Counted from the first letter of the stretch, positions 26,493 through 35,407 are shown. The stretch is 64,000 bases of DNA from Nocardia acidivorans NBRC 108247 (GCF_001625085.1 NZ_BDAW01000023.1:1-64000), one strand, 5' to 3'. The notes: generated by a model not told the origin, from the sequence alone. Made by a program: numbers and translations.

Positions 26493-26648
26493 ATGATCGC
26501 GCTCGGAATCATCCTCCTACTGGCCGGAATCCTGCTCGGCATCCCGATCCTGACAACGCTCGGCATCATCGCGCTTGTCGTCGGCCTGGCCCTGATGCTG
26601 CTCGGCGCCACAGGACGCGCGGTCGGCGGACGCCGCCACTACTACTGA
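26493..26648 (+). CDS. Small membrane protein (DUF6131-like)
   Basis: A 51-residue protein with two hydrophobic helices (MIALGIILLLAGILLGIPIL, then TTLGIIALVVGLALMLLGA) and the C-terminus GRAVGGRRHYY. This matches small actinobacterial DUF6131-type proteins of unknown role. AAAGGAA precedes the ATG with 6-nt spacing. It is divergent from the mycolyltransferase and ends just before a strong hairpin terminator. Confidence 0.7.
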   Translation: MIALGIILLLAGILLGIPILTTLGIIALVVGLALMLLGATGRAVGGRRHYY

Positions 26649-26676
26649 TCCCGCTGCTCGAAGAGCACCTGGGACG

Positions 26677-26716
26677 CGTAAACCCCCTTCCGGCCGAGGC
26701 CGGAAGGGGGTTTACG
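26677..26716. terminator. Strong bidirectional hairpin terminator
   Basis: A perfect 19-bp inverted repeat (26677-26695 and 26698-26716), left arm starting CGTAAACCCCCTTCCGG, with a 2-base centre. It lies between the convergent DUF6131 (+) and DUF2277 (-) genes and overlaps the DUF2277 stop region, so it probably ends both transcripts. Confidence 0.8.
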
Positions 26717-26987
26717 TCCGTGGGGTGTAGCGAACGGCAGCGCGGGCCTTGGCTTTGGCGGCCTCGACGGCGCGGTCCTTGGGCGGGGCGTTGGTGGTGA
26801 GTCCCGCGAGGAGTTTGCCGGTCGCGGCGGCGATCTCTTCGATCGCGAGGTCGAAGGCGGCCTGGTTGGCCTGGGAGGGTTTGGTGGTTCCGCTGATCTT
26901 GCGGACGTATTGCAGGGCTGCCGTGTGTACCTCGTCCGCGGTGGCCGGCGGCTCGAAATTGTGCAGGGTGTGAATGTTGCGGCACAT
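26712..26987 (-). CDS. DUF2277 family protein
   Basis: A 91-residue protein starting MCRNIHTLHNFEPPATADEV and continuing QYVRKISGTTKPSQANQAAF, the conserved pattern of DUF2277 proteins, which are widespread but of unknown function. The early Cys-Arg-Asn and FEPPAT segments are the most conserved. The last codons lie within the terminator stem. Not obviously linked to its neighbours. Confidence 0.85.
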   Translation of the reverse strand: MCRNIHTLHNFEPPATADEVHTAALQYVRKISGTTKPSQANQAAFDLAIEEIAAATGKLLAGLTTNAPPKDRAVEAAKAKARAAVRYTPRT

Positions 26988-27088
26988 GCCCGTGAGCCTA
27001 CGCCCGGGAGAACTGGGAGGGTCCGGACACCGTTCAGCGACCTCGATACTGCCCGCGAGGTCGGTTCATGCCGCAGCGGCAGTCCGCG

Positions 27089-28261
27089 TCAGGCCGTTTC
27101 GATCGAGGTGCCCGTGTAGTTCTCGGCGAGTTCGGTTGCCGCATGGGTCGATTGGGCTATGCGGCGAAGCTGCGCGAGTTGCAGTTCACCGTCGAAATCA
27201 TCGCCGTGGCGGTGCAGCATGGTGGTCATCCACCAGGAGAAGTGGGTCGCGCGCCAGACTCGGCGCAGGGCGGTGGCGGAGTAGGCGGCCGCGGCGCGTT
27301 CGTCACCGGCGCCGAGCCAGGCGGTGAGTGCCTCGGCCAGGACAGCGACATCGGCCACCGCCAGATTGAGTCCCTTGGCACCGGTGGGCGGCACGATGTG
27401 GGCGGCATCGCCGGCGAGGAACAGGCGACCGTGGCGCATGGGTGCGGTGACGTGGCTGCGCATGGGCAGGACGCTCTTCTCGGTGATCGTCCCGGTGCGC
27501 AGTGTCCAGCCGTCGATGTGCAGGCGTTCGGCGAGCGCGGCCCAGATGCGGTCGTCACTCCATTCGGCGATATCTTCCTCGGGGCGGACCTGGAGGTAGA
27601 AGCGGCTCACCGCGGGTGATCGCATGCTGTGCAGGGCGAAGCCGTCCTCGTGCCAGGCGTAGATGAGTTCGTCGGTCGACGGGGCGACCTCGGCGAGTAC
27701 CCCCAGCCAAGCGAAAGGGTATGTCCTTTCCCATGTCCGGCGCACCGAGGCGGGGATCGCCTGTCTGCTCGGGCCGTGGAAGCCGTCGCAGCCGACGATG
27801 ACATCGGCGTCGATGCGGCGCGCCACGCCGTGCTCGTCACGGAAGGTGATGTGTGGTCGATCCGAATCCACCTCGTGGACACCGACATCGGTGACTTTGT
27901 AGTGGATCCGCTGACCGGCCGCCGCACGCGCCGCCATCAGATCGGCGGTGACCTCGGTCTGCCCGTACACCCACACCGAACGCCCGATGAGGTCGGCGAA
28001 GTCCACCTGATGGCGCGTGCCGGGCCATTGCAGATAGATGCCGCGGTGCTCGATCGCCGTGTGCGCCAGTCGATCTCCCACACCGGCCGCGCGCAGCACA
28101 TCGACCGTGGTCGATTCGAGAATTCCGGCGCGGATACGACCCGCCACATGCTCGGCGCTCTGCCGCTCGATCAGCACCGATTCGATACCCGAGCGATCCA
28201 GCAGCTGTGCGAGCAGCAGACCCGCGGGTCCCGCACCGATGATTCCGACCCGTGTGCGCAT
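27089..28261 (-). CDS. pobA: 4-hydroxybenzoate 3-monooxygenase
   Basis: A 390-residue flavin monooxygenase that hydroxylates 4-hydroxybenzoate to protocatechuate. VGIIGAGPAGLLLAQLLDRS is the FAD motif, VIVGCDGFHGPSRQAIP the NAD(P)H/FAD DG motif, and RLFLAGDAAHIVPPTGAKGL the second FAD motif; RIRAGILE near residue 42 is typical of PobA. It is the last gene of a run on the minus strand behind the pca operon and an IclR regulator, feeding the protocatechuate branch encoded upstream. It starts at ATG 28261; the 113 bp before it could hold its own promoter. Confidence 0.92.
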   Translation of the reverse strand: MRTRVGIIGAGPAGLLLAQLLDRSGIESVLIERQSAEHVAGRIRAGILESTTVDVLRAAGVGDRLAHTAIEHRGIYLQWPGTRHQVDFADLIGRSVWVYGQTEVTADLMAARAAAGQRIHYKVTDVGVHEVDSDRPHITFRDEHGVARRIDADVIVGCDGFHGPSRQAIPASVRRTWERTYPFAWLGVLAEVAPSTDELIYAWHEDGFALHSMRSPAVSRFYLQVRPEEDIAEWSDDRIWAALAERLHIDGWTLRTGTITEKSVLPMRSHVTAPMRHGRLFLAGDAAHIVPPTGAKGLNLAVADVAVLAEALTAWLGAGDERAAAAYSATALRRVWRATHFSWWMTTMLHRHGDDFDGELQLAQLRRIAQSTHAATELAENYTGTSIETA

Positions 28262-28374
28262 CGCGCGAACCTCTCAGCGAAATCGACCGCGCGACGAGCT
28301 TCACCGCGCACCCCACCGCCGTGGTGAGGCGATCCCAGCATTGCGCCGATCACACCCGAGGCGACAGGCGATTC

Positions 28375-29151
28375 CTATTGAATGAGAGCCGAATCCGCAC
28401 TCGGGGCGAAGCCCAGAGCACGCGATATCCCGTGCCCGGCCGCGCGCACCGCCGGAACGTACGTGCGGGCGGACTCGTCGTTCGGCACGATCAGCGACAG
28501 CGCCGCGACGATCCGACCGCCACCGGCCCGCAGTGGCACCGCGATCGCGGCGGCCGGTTCATTGACGTGACCGGCGCAGAACGCCACCCCGGTTCGCCGA
28601 ACCTCGCACAGGGCCGCCCGCAGCGCGGCGGGTTCGGTCAGGGTGTGCGGGGTGAGCGCACGCAACGGCCCGCACAGGACGGCCCGCTGTAGTTCGCCCG
28701 GGGCATGGGCGAGCAATACCAGCCCCGGCGCTGCGGCATGCAGCGGCAATCTTCCGGCGAGGTGGCTCTGATTCGGCACCGCGCCCGGCGCGGAAAGCCG
28801 CTCGATATAGAGCACGTCGCGATCCTGGAGCACACCCAACTGCACATGCTGGCCGACAACCGCGTGCAAATCGGTCATGAAAGGCATTGCGGCGGCGCGT
28901 AATCCGAGGGTTGGGGCGGCGCGTGCGGTCAATTCCCACAACCGAACACCGACCCGGATGCGGCGGTCCGGGGTTCGGCGCAGCCACCCGTAGCCGATCA
29001 GCTCGTGCACCAATCGCGAGGCCGTCGCCAACGGCAGGTCGCTGCGCCGCGCCAGTTCCGACATGGTGAGGGCGGGCTCATCCGAACCGAACGCCTCGTA
29101 GATGCGAACCACCCGGGAGAGCACGGATTCACCGCTGGCGGATCTTGCCAT
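28375..29151 (-). CDS. IclR family regulator, probable pobA regulator
   Basis: A 258-residue IclR-type regulator. The winged helix (VLSRVVRIYEAFGSDEPALT, then ELARRSDLPLATASRLVHEL) spans about residues 10-65; the effector domain includes PLHAAAPGLVLLAH and GVAFCAGHVNEPAAAIAVPL. It lies 6 bp after the pcaR-like gene and 113 bp before pobA on the same strand, so it most likely controls pobA in response to 4-hydroxybenzoate (inference from position). Confidence 0.82.
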   Translation of the reverse strand: MARSASGESVLSRVVRIYEAFGSDEPALTMSELARRSDLPLATASRLVHELIGYGWLRRTPDRRIRVGVRLWELTARAAPTLGLRAAAMPFMTDLHAVVGQHVQLGVLQDRDVLYIERLSAPGAVPNQSHLAGRLPLHAAAPGLVLLAHAPGELQRAVLCGPLRALTPHTLTEPAALRAALCEVRRTGVAFCAGHVNEPAAAIAVPLRAGGGRIVAALSLIVPNDESARTYVPAVRAAGHGISRALGFAPSADSALIQ

Positions 29152-29157
29152 CGCGAA

Positions 29158-29979
29158 TCAGCCCAGGCGGGTAGTCGGCTGGGCCACGGTCAAATCGGCT
29201 TCGATGGCCCGCGCCGCGGTATGCAGGAGCGGAAGCAGATCGGTGCGAATATCCTCCAGGCTGCGACGGGTGGCATGGGTGGAGATGTTCACCGCGGCGA
29301 CGACTCGGCCGGAGCTGTCGCGCACGGGCGCCGCGGCCGAGCGCAGCCCCTCCTCCAGCTCCTGATCGACGATTGAATATCCCTGTGCCCGAACAGCTTC
29401 CAGCTCAGCGCGCAGTTCGGACTCATCCGTGAGGGTATTCGGGGTGAATCGTCGCAGCGATGTCTCGGTCAGATAGTCGTCGAGTTCCCGGGCCGAGAGG
29501 CCCGCCAGCAGCACATGGCCCATCGACGTGGCGTAGGCCGGGAATCGCGTACCGATATTGATGCTGACGGTCATGATCCGGGACGCCGCGACGCGCGCTA
29601 TGTACACCACATCCGGGCCGTCCAGGACCGAGACCGAGGTCGATTCCCGCATCCGCGCGGAGAGTTCCTCCAGGTGCGGCAGCGCCACCTCCGGCAGCGT
29701 CATGCCGGAGAGGTACGAATAGCCCAGTTCCAGCACCTTCGCGGTCAACGAGAATCGTTTGCCGTCGGTGCGGACGTAGCCGAGATCGACCAGGGTGAGC
29801 AGAAATCGCCGCGCGGCCGCCCGCGTGAGACCGGTGGCACGGGCGACGTCGGAGAGCGTGAGCTCGGGTGTCCGCGCGCCGAACGCCTTGATGACAGCGA
29901 GCCCTCGCTCGAGCGACTGCACATGGTGCGCACCGCGACCGGCCGAGTCGACCGGACCGTCGAGCTCATCGGTGGTCAT
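29158..29979 (-). CDS. pcaR: PcaR/PcaU-type IclR regulator of the pca operon
   Basis: A 273-residue IclR regulator. The segment HVQSLERGLAVIKAFGARTP followed by LTLSDVARATGLTRAAARRF is the PcaR/PcaU-type DNA-binding domain; SVSINIGTRFPAYATSMGHV and VDQELEEGLRSAAAPVRD are typical effector-domain blocks of this subgroup. The start ATG 29979 overlaps the pcaC stop (ATGA) and has AGGAAGG at 6 nt; ATG 29985 is in frame 2 codons earlier. In related bacteria this regulator responds to protocatechuate or 3-oxoadipate; the 44-bp dyad upstream of pcaI is its likely site. Confidence 0.85.
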   Translation of the reverse strand: MTTDELDGPVDSAGRGAHHVQSLERGLAVIKAFGARTPELTLSDVARATGLTRAAARRFLLTLVDLGYVRTDGKRFSLTAKVLELGYSYLSGMTLPEVALPHLEELSARMRESTSVSVLDGPDVVYIARVAASRIMTVSINIGTRFPAYATSMGHVLLAGLSARELDDYLTETSLRRFTPNTLTDESELRAELEAVRAQGYSIVDQELEEGLRSAAAPVRDSSGRVVAAVNISTHATRRSLEDIRTDLLPLLHTAARAIEADLTVAQPTTRLG

Positions 29980-30353
29980 TCGCATCCTTCCTCGGCCAAT
30001 ACCCGCTGCCCGATCGCGAACGCGGCGTTCGCCGCCGGCACTCCCGCGTACGCCCCGGTGTGCAGCAGCACCTCGGCGATCTCGGCCGGGGTGAGGCCGT
30101 TGCCGAGTGCGGCGCGCACATGCATCGCGATCTCCTCGTGCCGCCCGAGGGCGGTGAGCACGGCCAGGGTAACGCAGCTGCGGGTGCGCCGATCCAGTCC
30201 CGGGCGGGTCCAGATCGCTCCCCACACCGATTCGGTGATGTACTCCTGGAAGGGCCTGGTGAAGTCGGTGGTTCGACTCACGGCTCCGTCGACGTGGGCG
30301 TCGCCAAGCACCTCCCGGCGGACTCGCATACCGTCATCGGCGCGGTTGTTCAC
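29976..30353 (-). CDS. pcaC: 4-carboxymuconolactone decarboxylase
   Basis: A 125-residue small decarboxylase that converts 4-carboxymuconolactone to 3-oxoadipate enol-lactone. It begins (after 8 residues) with MRVRREVLGDAHVDGAVSRT and contains RSCVTLAVLTALGRHEEIAM HVRAAL and LLHTGAYAGVPAANAAFA with the conserved His. GTG 30353 overlaps the preceding stop (GTGA) and has AAGGAG 5 nt upstream. In many actinobacteria PcaC is fused to PcaD (PcaL); here PcaC is free and PcaD is instead fused to PcaB. Confidence 0.9.
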   Translation of the reverse strand: MNNRADDGMRVRREVLGDAHVDGAVSRTTDFTRPFQEYITESVWGAIWTRPGLDRRTRSCVTLAVLTALGRHEEIAMHVRAALGNGLTPAEIAEVLLHTGAYAGVPAANAAFAIGQRVLAEEGCE

Positions 30354-32467
30354 GAATTCTCCTTCAGATGGGCAAGAATCAGCTCGCTGACCCGCTGCGG
30401 GGATTCGACATTGGCCAAATGCGCTCCCGGACCGACGATTTCGTGTCGGGCCCGCGGGATGGCCGTGGCAATGCGGTGGCCGTGCTCGGGCGGAGTGGCG
30501 GGGTCATCCGCGCCCGAGATCACCAGCGTGGGGGCCGTGATCCGCCCCAAATCACCGGCGATGTCCATGGTTTGGATCGCCTCGCAACATGATGCGTAGC
30601 CTTCCGCTGCTTGACCGGCGATCATGTCCGCGAAGTACCGCACCCGTTCGGGGTGCGCCGCACGCCATTCGAGGGTGAACCAGCGCGCCACAGATACCTC
30701 CGCGATGACCGCGGCGCCTGCGGCCCGCACCGCCGCCGCTCGCTCGGACCAGGCCGCGGCCGGGAGCTCGACCGAGGTACAGCACAGGGTGAGACTTCGA
30801 ATGCGTTGCGGCGCATACTCACCCAGCCATGCCCCGACCATGCCGCCCAGTGACAGACCGACCCAGTGCGCGTCCTCGATGCCGAGCCGTCCGAGCAGAG
30901 CGAGTGCATCCGCCCCGAGATCGGCCATACGGTACGGACCCGGTGGCACGGGCGAATCTCCGTGCCCCCGATGGTCATAACGCAGCACCCGATAGCCCGC
31001 GGCCGCCAGCGCCGCGGCCTGCGGCTCCCACATACGCAGATCGCTGCCGATGGAGCCGCTCAAGACCACCGGCTCACCGTCTTCGGGGCCATCCAGGACG
31101 TAATTCACCGAAACCGCCACCCGGGCACGGTCTTTCCACTCGCTCAGCGCTCGATCGACGAACTGCCGGGCGGACCCCAGATACCGTGCGGGGTCGAGCA
31201 GTGCCGCGATCCGGTCGCGATCCAGGAACGGATTGATCAGCGGATCGGAAGCCAGCCGCTCGATGAAATCGGCATCGGCCCCCGGCGCGGCATGAGCGGC
31301 GATGGCATCGGCAGCCCGCTGGCGGCCGACCGCGCCGTCGGAGGCGTCGACCAGGGCGATCGCGACGTTCTCCGCCAACAGGACCGGACCTGTGCGATCC
31401 AGATTGGCGCGCATTCGAACCGTATCGATCCGCAGTCGATCGAGGCTCGTGCGCAGCCAGTGCACGGCGGAGCCGGTGGTGCGCAACAGCTCTGTATAGG
31501 GCCGCCATTCCGCGTGCCAGGCCCCTACGGCCCGTTGCTGCTCCTGGACCGCCGCGGTCAGCAGAGTCGAGACCAGACCGGGACCGGCGGCGGCCGAGCC
31601 CGCGGCGAGTACCGCCGCGACCGGATTTCGCTTGTGCGGCATGGTCGATGAACCGCCGGTCCCGGGCGGCCCCTGCTCACCGACCTCGGCGACTTCGGTC
31701 TGCGCCAGCAGGGCGATATCGCGGGCGATCTTGCCGATCGCCCCGCAGGTCTGGCCGAGCGCGCCGGCGATCTCGGTGATCCGACCGCGTTCGGTATGCC
31801 ACGGCATCGCCGGATCGGCCAGCCCCAGTCGCCGCGCGAGGTCGGCGCGGACCTCGATTCCCTTGTCGCCCAGGCCCGCCAGGGTGCCGACCGCACCGCC
31901 GAACTGCGCGGCCAATCGGTGCGCGCGCACCTCGCTCAGACGATCCAGTGCCGCCGCGACGCCGCCGAGCCATCCGGCCGCGGTGAGTCCGAAGGTCACC
32001 GGCGGGCCCTGCTGCAGCAGGCTGCGGCCGACCTGGAGGGTGCCCGCATGGGTCTCGGCGAGCTGCGCGAGCCGCTGCGCGCAGACGGTCAGATCCACGA
32101 TGAGCAGGTCCAGGGCTCGCGCTGTCACCAGCATGGCGGCCGAGTCCAGGGCATCCTGACTGGTGGCCCCGAGATGAACGTAGCCCGCGGCCTCCGGTGC
32201 GACCCGCGCGGTGAGCGCGCGCACCAGCGGACCCGCGGGATTGCCGATGGCGACGGCCTCCCGCCCGAGCTCGGCGACATCGTAAAGCGCCGCGTCACAA
32301 CGGCTTACGATCGCGTCGGCGGCTCGGCGCGGAATCACGCCCGCCGTCCCGGACGCACACGCGAGCGCCGCCTCGAAATCGAGCATGCCCTGCACCCAGG
32401 CTCGATCGCCGACCGCCTCGGCAACCGGCCCGGCGGCGAGTACGCCGTCGAACAATCCGTCAGACAT
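30350..32467 (-). CDS. pcaBD: Fused 3-carboxymuconate cycloisomerase / 3-oxoadipate enol-lactonase (PcaB-PcaD)
   Basis: A 705-residue single frame joining two pathway enzymes. Residues 1 to about 448 are PcaB, of the fumarase/aspartase superfamily, with the signature GGSSTMPHKRNP (271-282) and GYVHLGATSQDALDSA near 95. Residues about 449-705 are PcaD, an alpha/beta hydrolase with YDHRGHGDSP (498-507), elbow VGLSLGG with Ser539, and a C-terminal GPGAHLANVE carrying the His. The linker SEWKDRARVAVSVNYVLDGP has no stop or start. PcaB and PcaD act on either side of PcaC, whose gene follows with a 4-bp overlap. Channelling is possible but inferred. Confidence 0.9.
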   Translation of the reverse strand: MSDGLFDGVLAAGPVAEAVGDRAWVQGMLDFEAALACASGTAGVIPRRAADAIVSRCDAALYDVAELGREAVAIGNPAGPLVRALTARVAPEAAGYVHLGATSQDALDSAAMLVTARALDLLIVDLTVCAQRLAQLAETHAGTLQVGRSLLQQGPPVTFGLTAAGWLGGVAAALDRLSEVRAHRLAAQFGGAVGTLAGLGDKGIEVRADLARRLGLADPAMPWHTERGRITEIAGALGQTCGAIGKIARDIALLAQTEVAEVGEQGPPGTGGSSTMPHKRNPVAAVLAAGSAAAGPGLVSTLLTAAVQEQQRAVGAWHAEWRPYTELLRTTGSAVHWLRTSLDRLRIDTVRMRANLDRTGPVLLAENVAIALVDASDGAVGRQRAADAIAAHAAPGADADFIERLASDPLINPFLDRDRIAALLDPARYLGSARQFVDRALSEWKDRARVAVSVNYVLDGPEDGEPVVLSGSIGSDLRMWEPQAAALAAAGYRVLRYDHRGHGDSPVPPGPYRMADLGADALALLGRLGIEDAHWVGLSLGGMVGAWLGEYAPQRIRSLTLCCTSVELPAAAWSERAAAVRAAGAAVIAEVSVARWFTLEWRAAHPERVRYFADMIAGQAAEGYASCCEAIQTMDIAGDLGRITAPTLVISGADDPATPPEHGHRIATAIPRARHEIVGPGAHLANVESPQRVSELILAHLKENS

Positions 32468-32493
32468 CGCTCGACGCCTCCTCGAACACGGTT

Positions 32494-33057
32494 CTACACA
32501 TCGAAGAACACCGTCTCGTCGGCGCCTTGGACGCGGATGTCGAAGCGGTAACCGTCCGGTGCGGATTGCGCCACCAGCGTCGAGCGCCGAGGTGGCGGAA
32601 CACTGCCGATCACCGGATCAGCGGCGTTGATCCGCGAATTTCCCGGGAAATAGATCCGAGTCACCAGGCGATGCAGCAGGCCGCGCGCGAACACCGAGAC
32701 ATCGATGTGCGGAGCCTGGGGACGACCGTCCCGCGCGGGCACAGTCCCGGGGAGCACCGTATAGATGGCGAATTCGCCGAGTCGAGTATCGCTGCGCCCG
32801 AACCCTTTCCAGCCGTGTGCCCGGCCCCGCATCTCATGTGGATGGTCGAACCGCCCCGCCGGATCGGCCTGCCAGGTCTCGATCAGGGCATCGGGCATCG
32901 GCTGCCCGGCGCCGTCCAGCACCGCGCCCCGGATCCAGAACGCGCCGGGGGTTCCCTCGGGCACCACCAGGCTGCCGTCGCGGCCCCAGTCCAAGCCGAT
33001 ATGCAGGTACGGGCCGACGGTCTGCGAGGGTGTACTCGGCAGCGCCTCAGTCATCAT
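32494..33057 (-). CDS. pcaG: Protocatechuate 3,4-dioxygenase alpha subunit
   Basis: A 187-residue intradiol dioxygenase subunit. It begins TPSQTVGPYLHIGLDW, the standard alpha-subunit N-terminus, and contains IETWQADPAGRFDHP and APHIDVSVFARGLLHRLVTR. As in other alpha subunits the iron-binding residues are not complete; the beta subunit (PcaH) holds the iron. Together they open the ring of protocatechuate to 3-carboxy-cis,cis-muconate. Its start overlaps the pcaH end by 11 bp (ATG 33054 is an alternative). Confidence 0.92.
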   Translation of the reverse strand: MMTEALPSTPSQTVGPYLHIGLDWGRDGSLVVPEGTPGAFWIRGAVLDGAGQPMPDALIETWQADPAGRFDHPHEMRGRAHGWKGFGRSDTRLGEFAIYTVLPGTVPARDGRPQAPHIDVSVFARGLLHRLVTRIYFPGNSRINAADPVIGSVPPPRRSTLVAQSAPDGYRFDIRVQGADETVFFDV

Positions 33058-33793
33058 GGGGTTCCTCGAACGGGGTGGCGTGGCGGCCGCGCACGACGAT
33101 GTCGAACTCGAAAGCCAGCGCCCAGTTCGGCCTGCTGCGTTCCAGACTGAACGTCGAAATCAGCCGGGGCCGTGCGGCTTCGGGGGTGGCGTTGTAGATG
33201 GGATCCTGCAAGAACAGCGGATCGTCCGGAAAGTACATCTGGGTGACCAGCCGCTGGGTGAAGGCGCGGCCGAATACCGAGAAGTGGATATGGGCGGGCC
33301 GCCAGGCATTGTGGTGATTACCCCACGGGTACGCGCCGGGTTTGACGGTGACGAATTCGTAGCGGCCGTGCGCGTCGGTGAGGGTGCGCCCGACGCCGTC
33401 GAAGTTCGGGTCCAGCGGAGCGTCCCAGCGATCACCGAGATGGCGATAGCGCCCGGCGGCATTGGCCTGCCAGATCTCGATGAGCGAGTTCGGAATCGGG
33501 CGGCCGTCGCCGTCCAGCAGTCGGCCGAAGACCAGGATCTTCTGACCGATCGGGTCATCGCGATGCTGGAAGGTCAGGTCGTGATCGCCCGGACGGACCA
33601 GGTCGCTGCCCAGCACCGGACCGGTGATCTCGGTCAGCGTCTGCGGCAGCAGCACCAACGGCTGTTTGGGATGACGCAGTGCGGTCGACCGGTAGTCGGG
33701 GAAGTCCAGTGATGGATGAGTGCCCGTGGGGTCCGGCCGGTAGCCCGCCATCGCCGCCATTGCCCGGTGGTCCTTCGCGGGGACGGTGCTCAT
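33047..33793 (-). CDS. pcaH: Protocatechuate 3,4-dioxygenase beta subunit
   Basis: A 248-residue iron-bearing subunit. The ferric ligands are visible as Tyr116 (GRYRHL), Tyr155 (GAYPWG), His168 and His170 (RPAHIHF), with the same spacing as the Tyr408/Tyr447/His460/His462 set of the Pseudomonas enzyme. The N-terminal half has LVLLPQTLTEITGPVLG, typical of PcaH. ATG 33793 overlaps the pcaJ stop (ATGA). With PcaG it catalyses ring cleavage of protocatechuate. Confidence 0.93.
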   Translation of the reverse strand: MSTVPAKDHRAMAAMAGYRPDPTGTHPSLDFPDYRSTALRHPKQPLVLLPQTLTEITGPVLGSDLVRPGDHDLTFQHRDDPIGQKILVFGRLLDGDGRPIPNSLIEIWQANAAGRYRHLGDRWDAPLDPNFDGVGRTLTDAHGRYEFVTVKPGAYPWGNHHNAWRPAHIHFSVFGRAFTQRLVTQMYFPDDPLFLQDPIYNATPEAARPRLISTFSLERSRPNWALAFEFDIVVRGRHATPFEEPHDD

Positions 33794-34572
33794 GAGGCGG
33801 CCTCGAGCGCCCGCAGCGTCGAAAGCTCTTGCGCCGTGGGCGGATCGGTGATCGCGAGGGCGGGGGCGATCCGCAGTTCCCATCCGGTCGCGGCGCGCAC
33901 CTCGGCGACGGTTACGCCGGGATGCACTGCCGTGAGCACCAGTTCGCCGGTGGCGTCCGGGCGCATGACACCGAGGTCGGTGATCACCAAAGTCGGTCCC
34001 GCACCGCGCATTCCGAGCCGTGCCCGCTCCCCTTGTCCGCTTCCGTGTCCGAACGAGGTGATGAAATCGACCCGGTCGACGAAGGATCGCCGAGACTGAC
34101 GCATGACCACGTACACCTCGCCGCACGACGCGGCGATCTCGGGCGCGCCACCCGCCCCGGGCAACCGCACCTGCGGATCGGCGTAATCTCCGCCGATGAC
34201 GGTGGTATTGATATTGCCGAATCGGTCCAGCTGCGCGGCACCGAGGAAGCCGACGTCGATGCGCCCCGGTTGCAGCCAATAGTTGAACACCTCCGGCACG
34301 CTGACCACCGCATCGGCCGTCTCGGCGAGCACCCCGTCGCCGATCGAGGCGGGGAGTCGACCCGGTTTGGAGCCGAGCGTGCCCGACTCGTAGATCAGGA
34401 CCAGCTTCGGGGCGTGGGTGACGCGGGCAAGATTGGCCGCGGTGGAGGGGCGGCCGATGCCCACGAAACAGCGGGTGCCGTCGCGGAGGGCTCGCGCGGC
34501 GGCGACGGTCATCATCTCGTCCGCGCTGTACTCGGAATCGTTTGTCGCCGAAGGTGTTTCGGTGATGGTCAT
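33790..34572 (-). CDS. pcaJ: 3-oxoadipate CoA-transferase subunit B
   Basis: A 260-residue subunit of the succinyl-CoA:3-oxoadipate CoA-transferase. RCFVGIGRPSTAANLARVTH and LIYESGTLGSKPGRLPASIG are typical of the beta subunit; LIYESG holds the catalytic Glu that forms the CoA thioester in this family. The C-terminus TGWELRIAPALAITDPPTAQ ELSTLRAL also matches. ATG 34572 overlaps the pcaI stop (ATGA) and the gene overlaps pcaH at the other end. The enzyme produces 3-oxoadipyl-CoA. Confidence 0.9.
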   Translation of the reverse strand: MTITETPSATNDSEYSADEMMTVAAARALRDGTRCFVGIGRPSTAANLARVTHAPKLVLIYESGTLGSKPGRLPASIGDGVLAETADAVVSVPEVFNYWLQPGRIDVGFLGAAQLDRFGNINTTVIGGDYADPQVRLPGAGGAPEIAASCGEVYVVMRQSRRSFVDRVDFITSFGHGSGQGERARLGMRGAGPTLVITDLGVMRPDATGELVLTAVHPGVTVAEVRAATGWELRIAPALAITDPPTAQELSTLRALEAAS

Positions 34573-35390
34573 GCCCTGCTCCCGCTCGTCTCGTGCACGT
34601 GCCGATCGACCCAGGCGGTGAACTCCCCGCGGTCCCGGGCGATGGCATCCCACGCCGCGTAGTACGCGTTGTCCCGGTCGCTGTACCCCTGGGCGTACGA
34701 CGGGTGCGCGCCGCCCGGCACCTCGGCCACGGCATCCACCACCCAGGCGGGCAGCACGATCGCACCGGGCATCGGGGTGAGCTCCTCGACGATCTCCTCG
34801 ACGGTGACCAGGCTCCGCCGCGCGGCGAGCACCGCCTCCTTCTGCACCCCGAGCAAACCCCACAGTTGAACGTTCCCGTGCCGATCGGCACGTTGCGCGT
34901 GAATGACGGTCACGTCCGGATTCAAGGCGGGCACCGCGGCGAGTTGCTCGCCGGTGAACGGGCAGGTGATGGCTTTGATGGTGTCGGTGACCCCGGGCAG
35001 ATCGGTGCCCGCGTAGCCGCGCAGTACCGCGAACGGCAGCCCGGACGCACCGGCCACATACCGGTTGGCCATCCCGGCATGGCTATGCTCCTCGATCACG
35101 AGCGGAACCGGCCAAGAATGCTGCACCGCGTCCCGGAAGCGATGCAGTGAGCCGACGCCCGGATTGCCACCCCACGAGAACACCAGCTTGCGAGCACAGC
35201 CCGCCCCGATCATCTGGTCATAGACGATGTCCGGCGTCATCCGCACCAAGGTCAGCTCACGCCGCCGCTGCCGAATGATCTCCTGCCCCGCCGCAACCGG
35301 AATCAGATGCGTAAACCCTTCCAACGCAACGGTATCCCCGTCGCCGATGAGCTCGGACACCGCAGCAGCCAAGGAAAGAATCCTGGCCAT
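34569..35390 (-). CDS. pcaI: 3-oxoadipate CoA-transferase subunit A
   Basis: A 273-residue alpha subunit and first gene of the pca operon. VSELIGDGDTVALEGFTHLI and RMTPDIVYDQMIGAGCARKL VFSWGGNPGVGSLHRF are conserved in PcaI-type transferases. ATG 35390 has GGGAG at 6 nt; the frame opens two codons earlier at GTG 35396 with poor spacing. The order pcaI-J-H-G-BD-C-R covers every step from protocatechuate to 3-oxoadipyl-CoA. The last thiolase (pcaF) is not in the window. Confidence 0.9.
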   Translation of the reverse strand: MARILSLAAAVSELIGDGDTVALEGFTHLIPVAAGQEIIRQRRRELTLVRMTPDIVYDQMIGAGCARKLVFSWGGNPGVGSLHRFRDAVQHSWPVPLVIEEHSHAGMANRYVAGASGLPFAVLRGYAGTDLPGVTDTIKAITCPFTGEQLAAVPALNPDVTVIHAQRADRHGNVQLWGLLGVQKEAVLAARRSLVTVEEIVEELTPMPGAIVLPAWVVDAVAEVPGGAHPSYAQGYSDRDNAYYAAWDAIARDRGEFTAWVDRHVHETSGSRA

Positions 35391-35407
35391 ACCCACTCCC
35401 TATCAGC

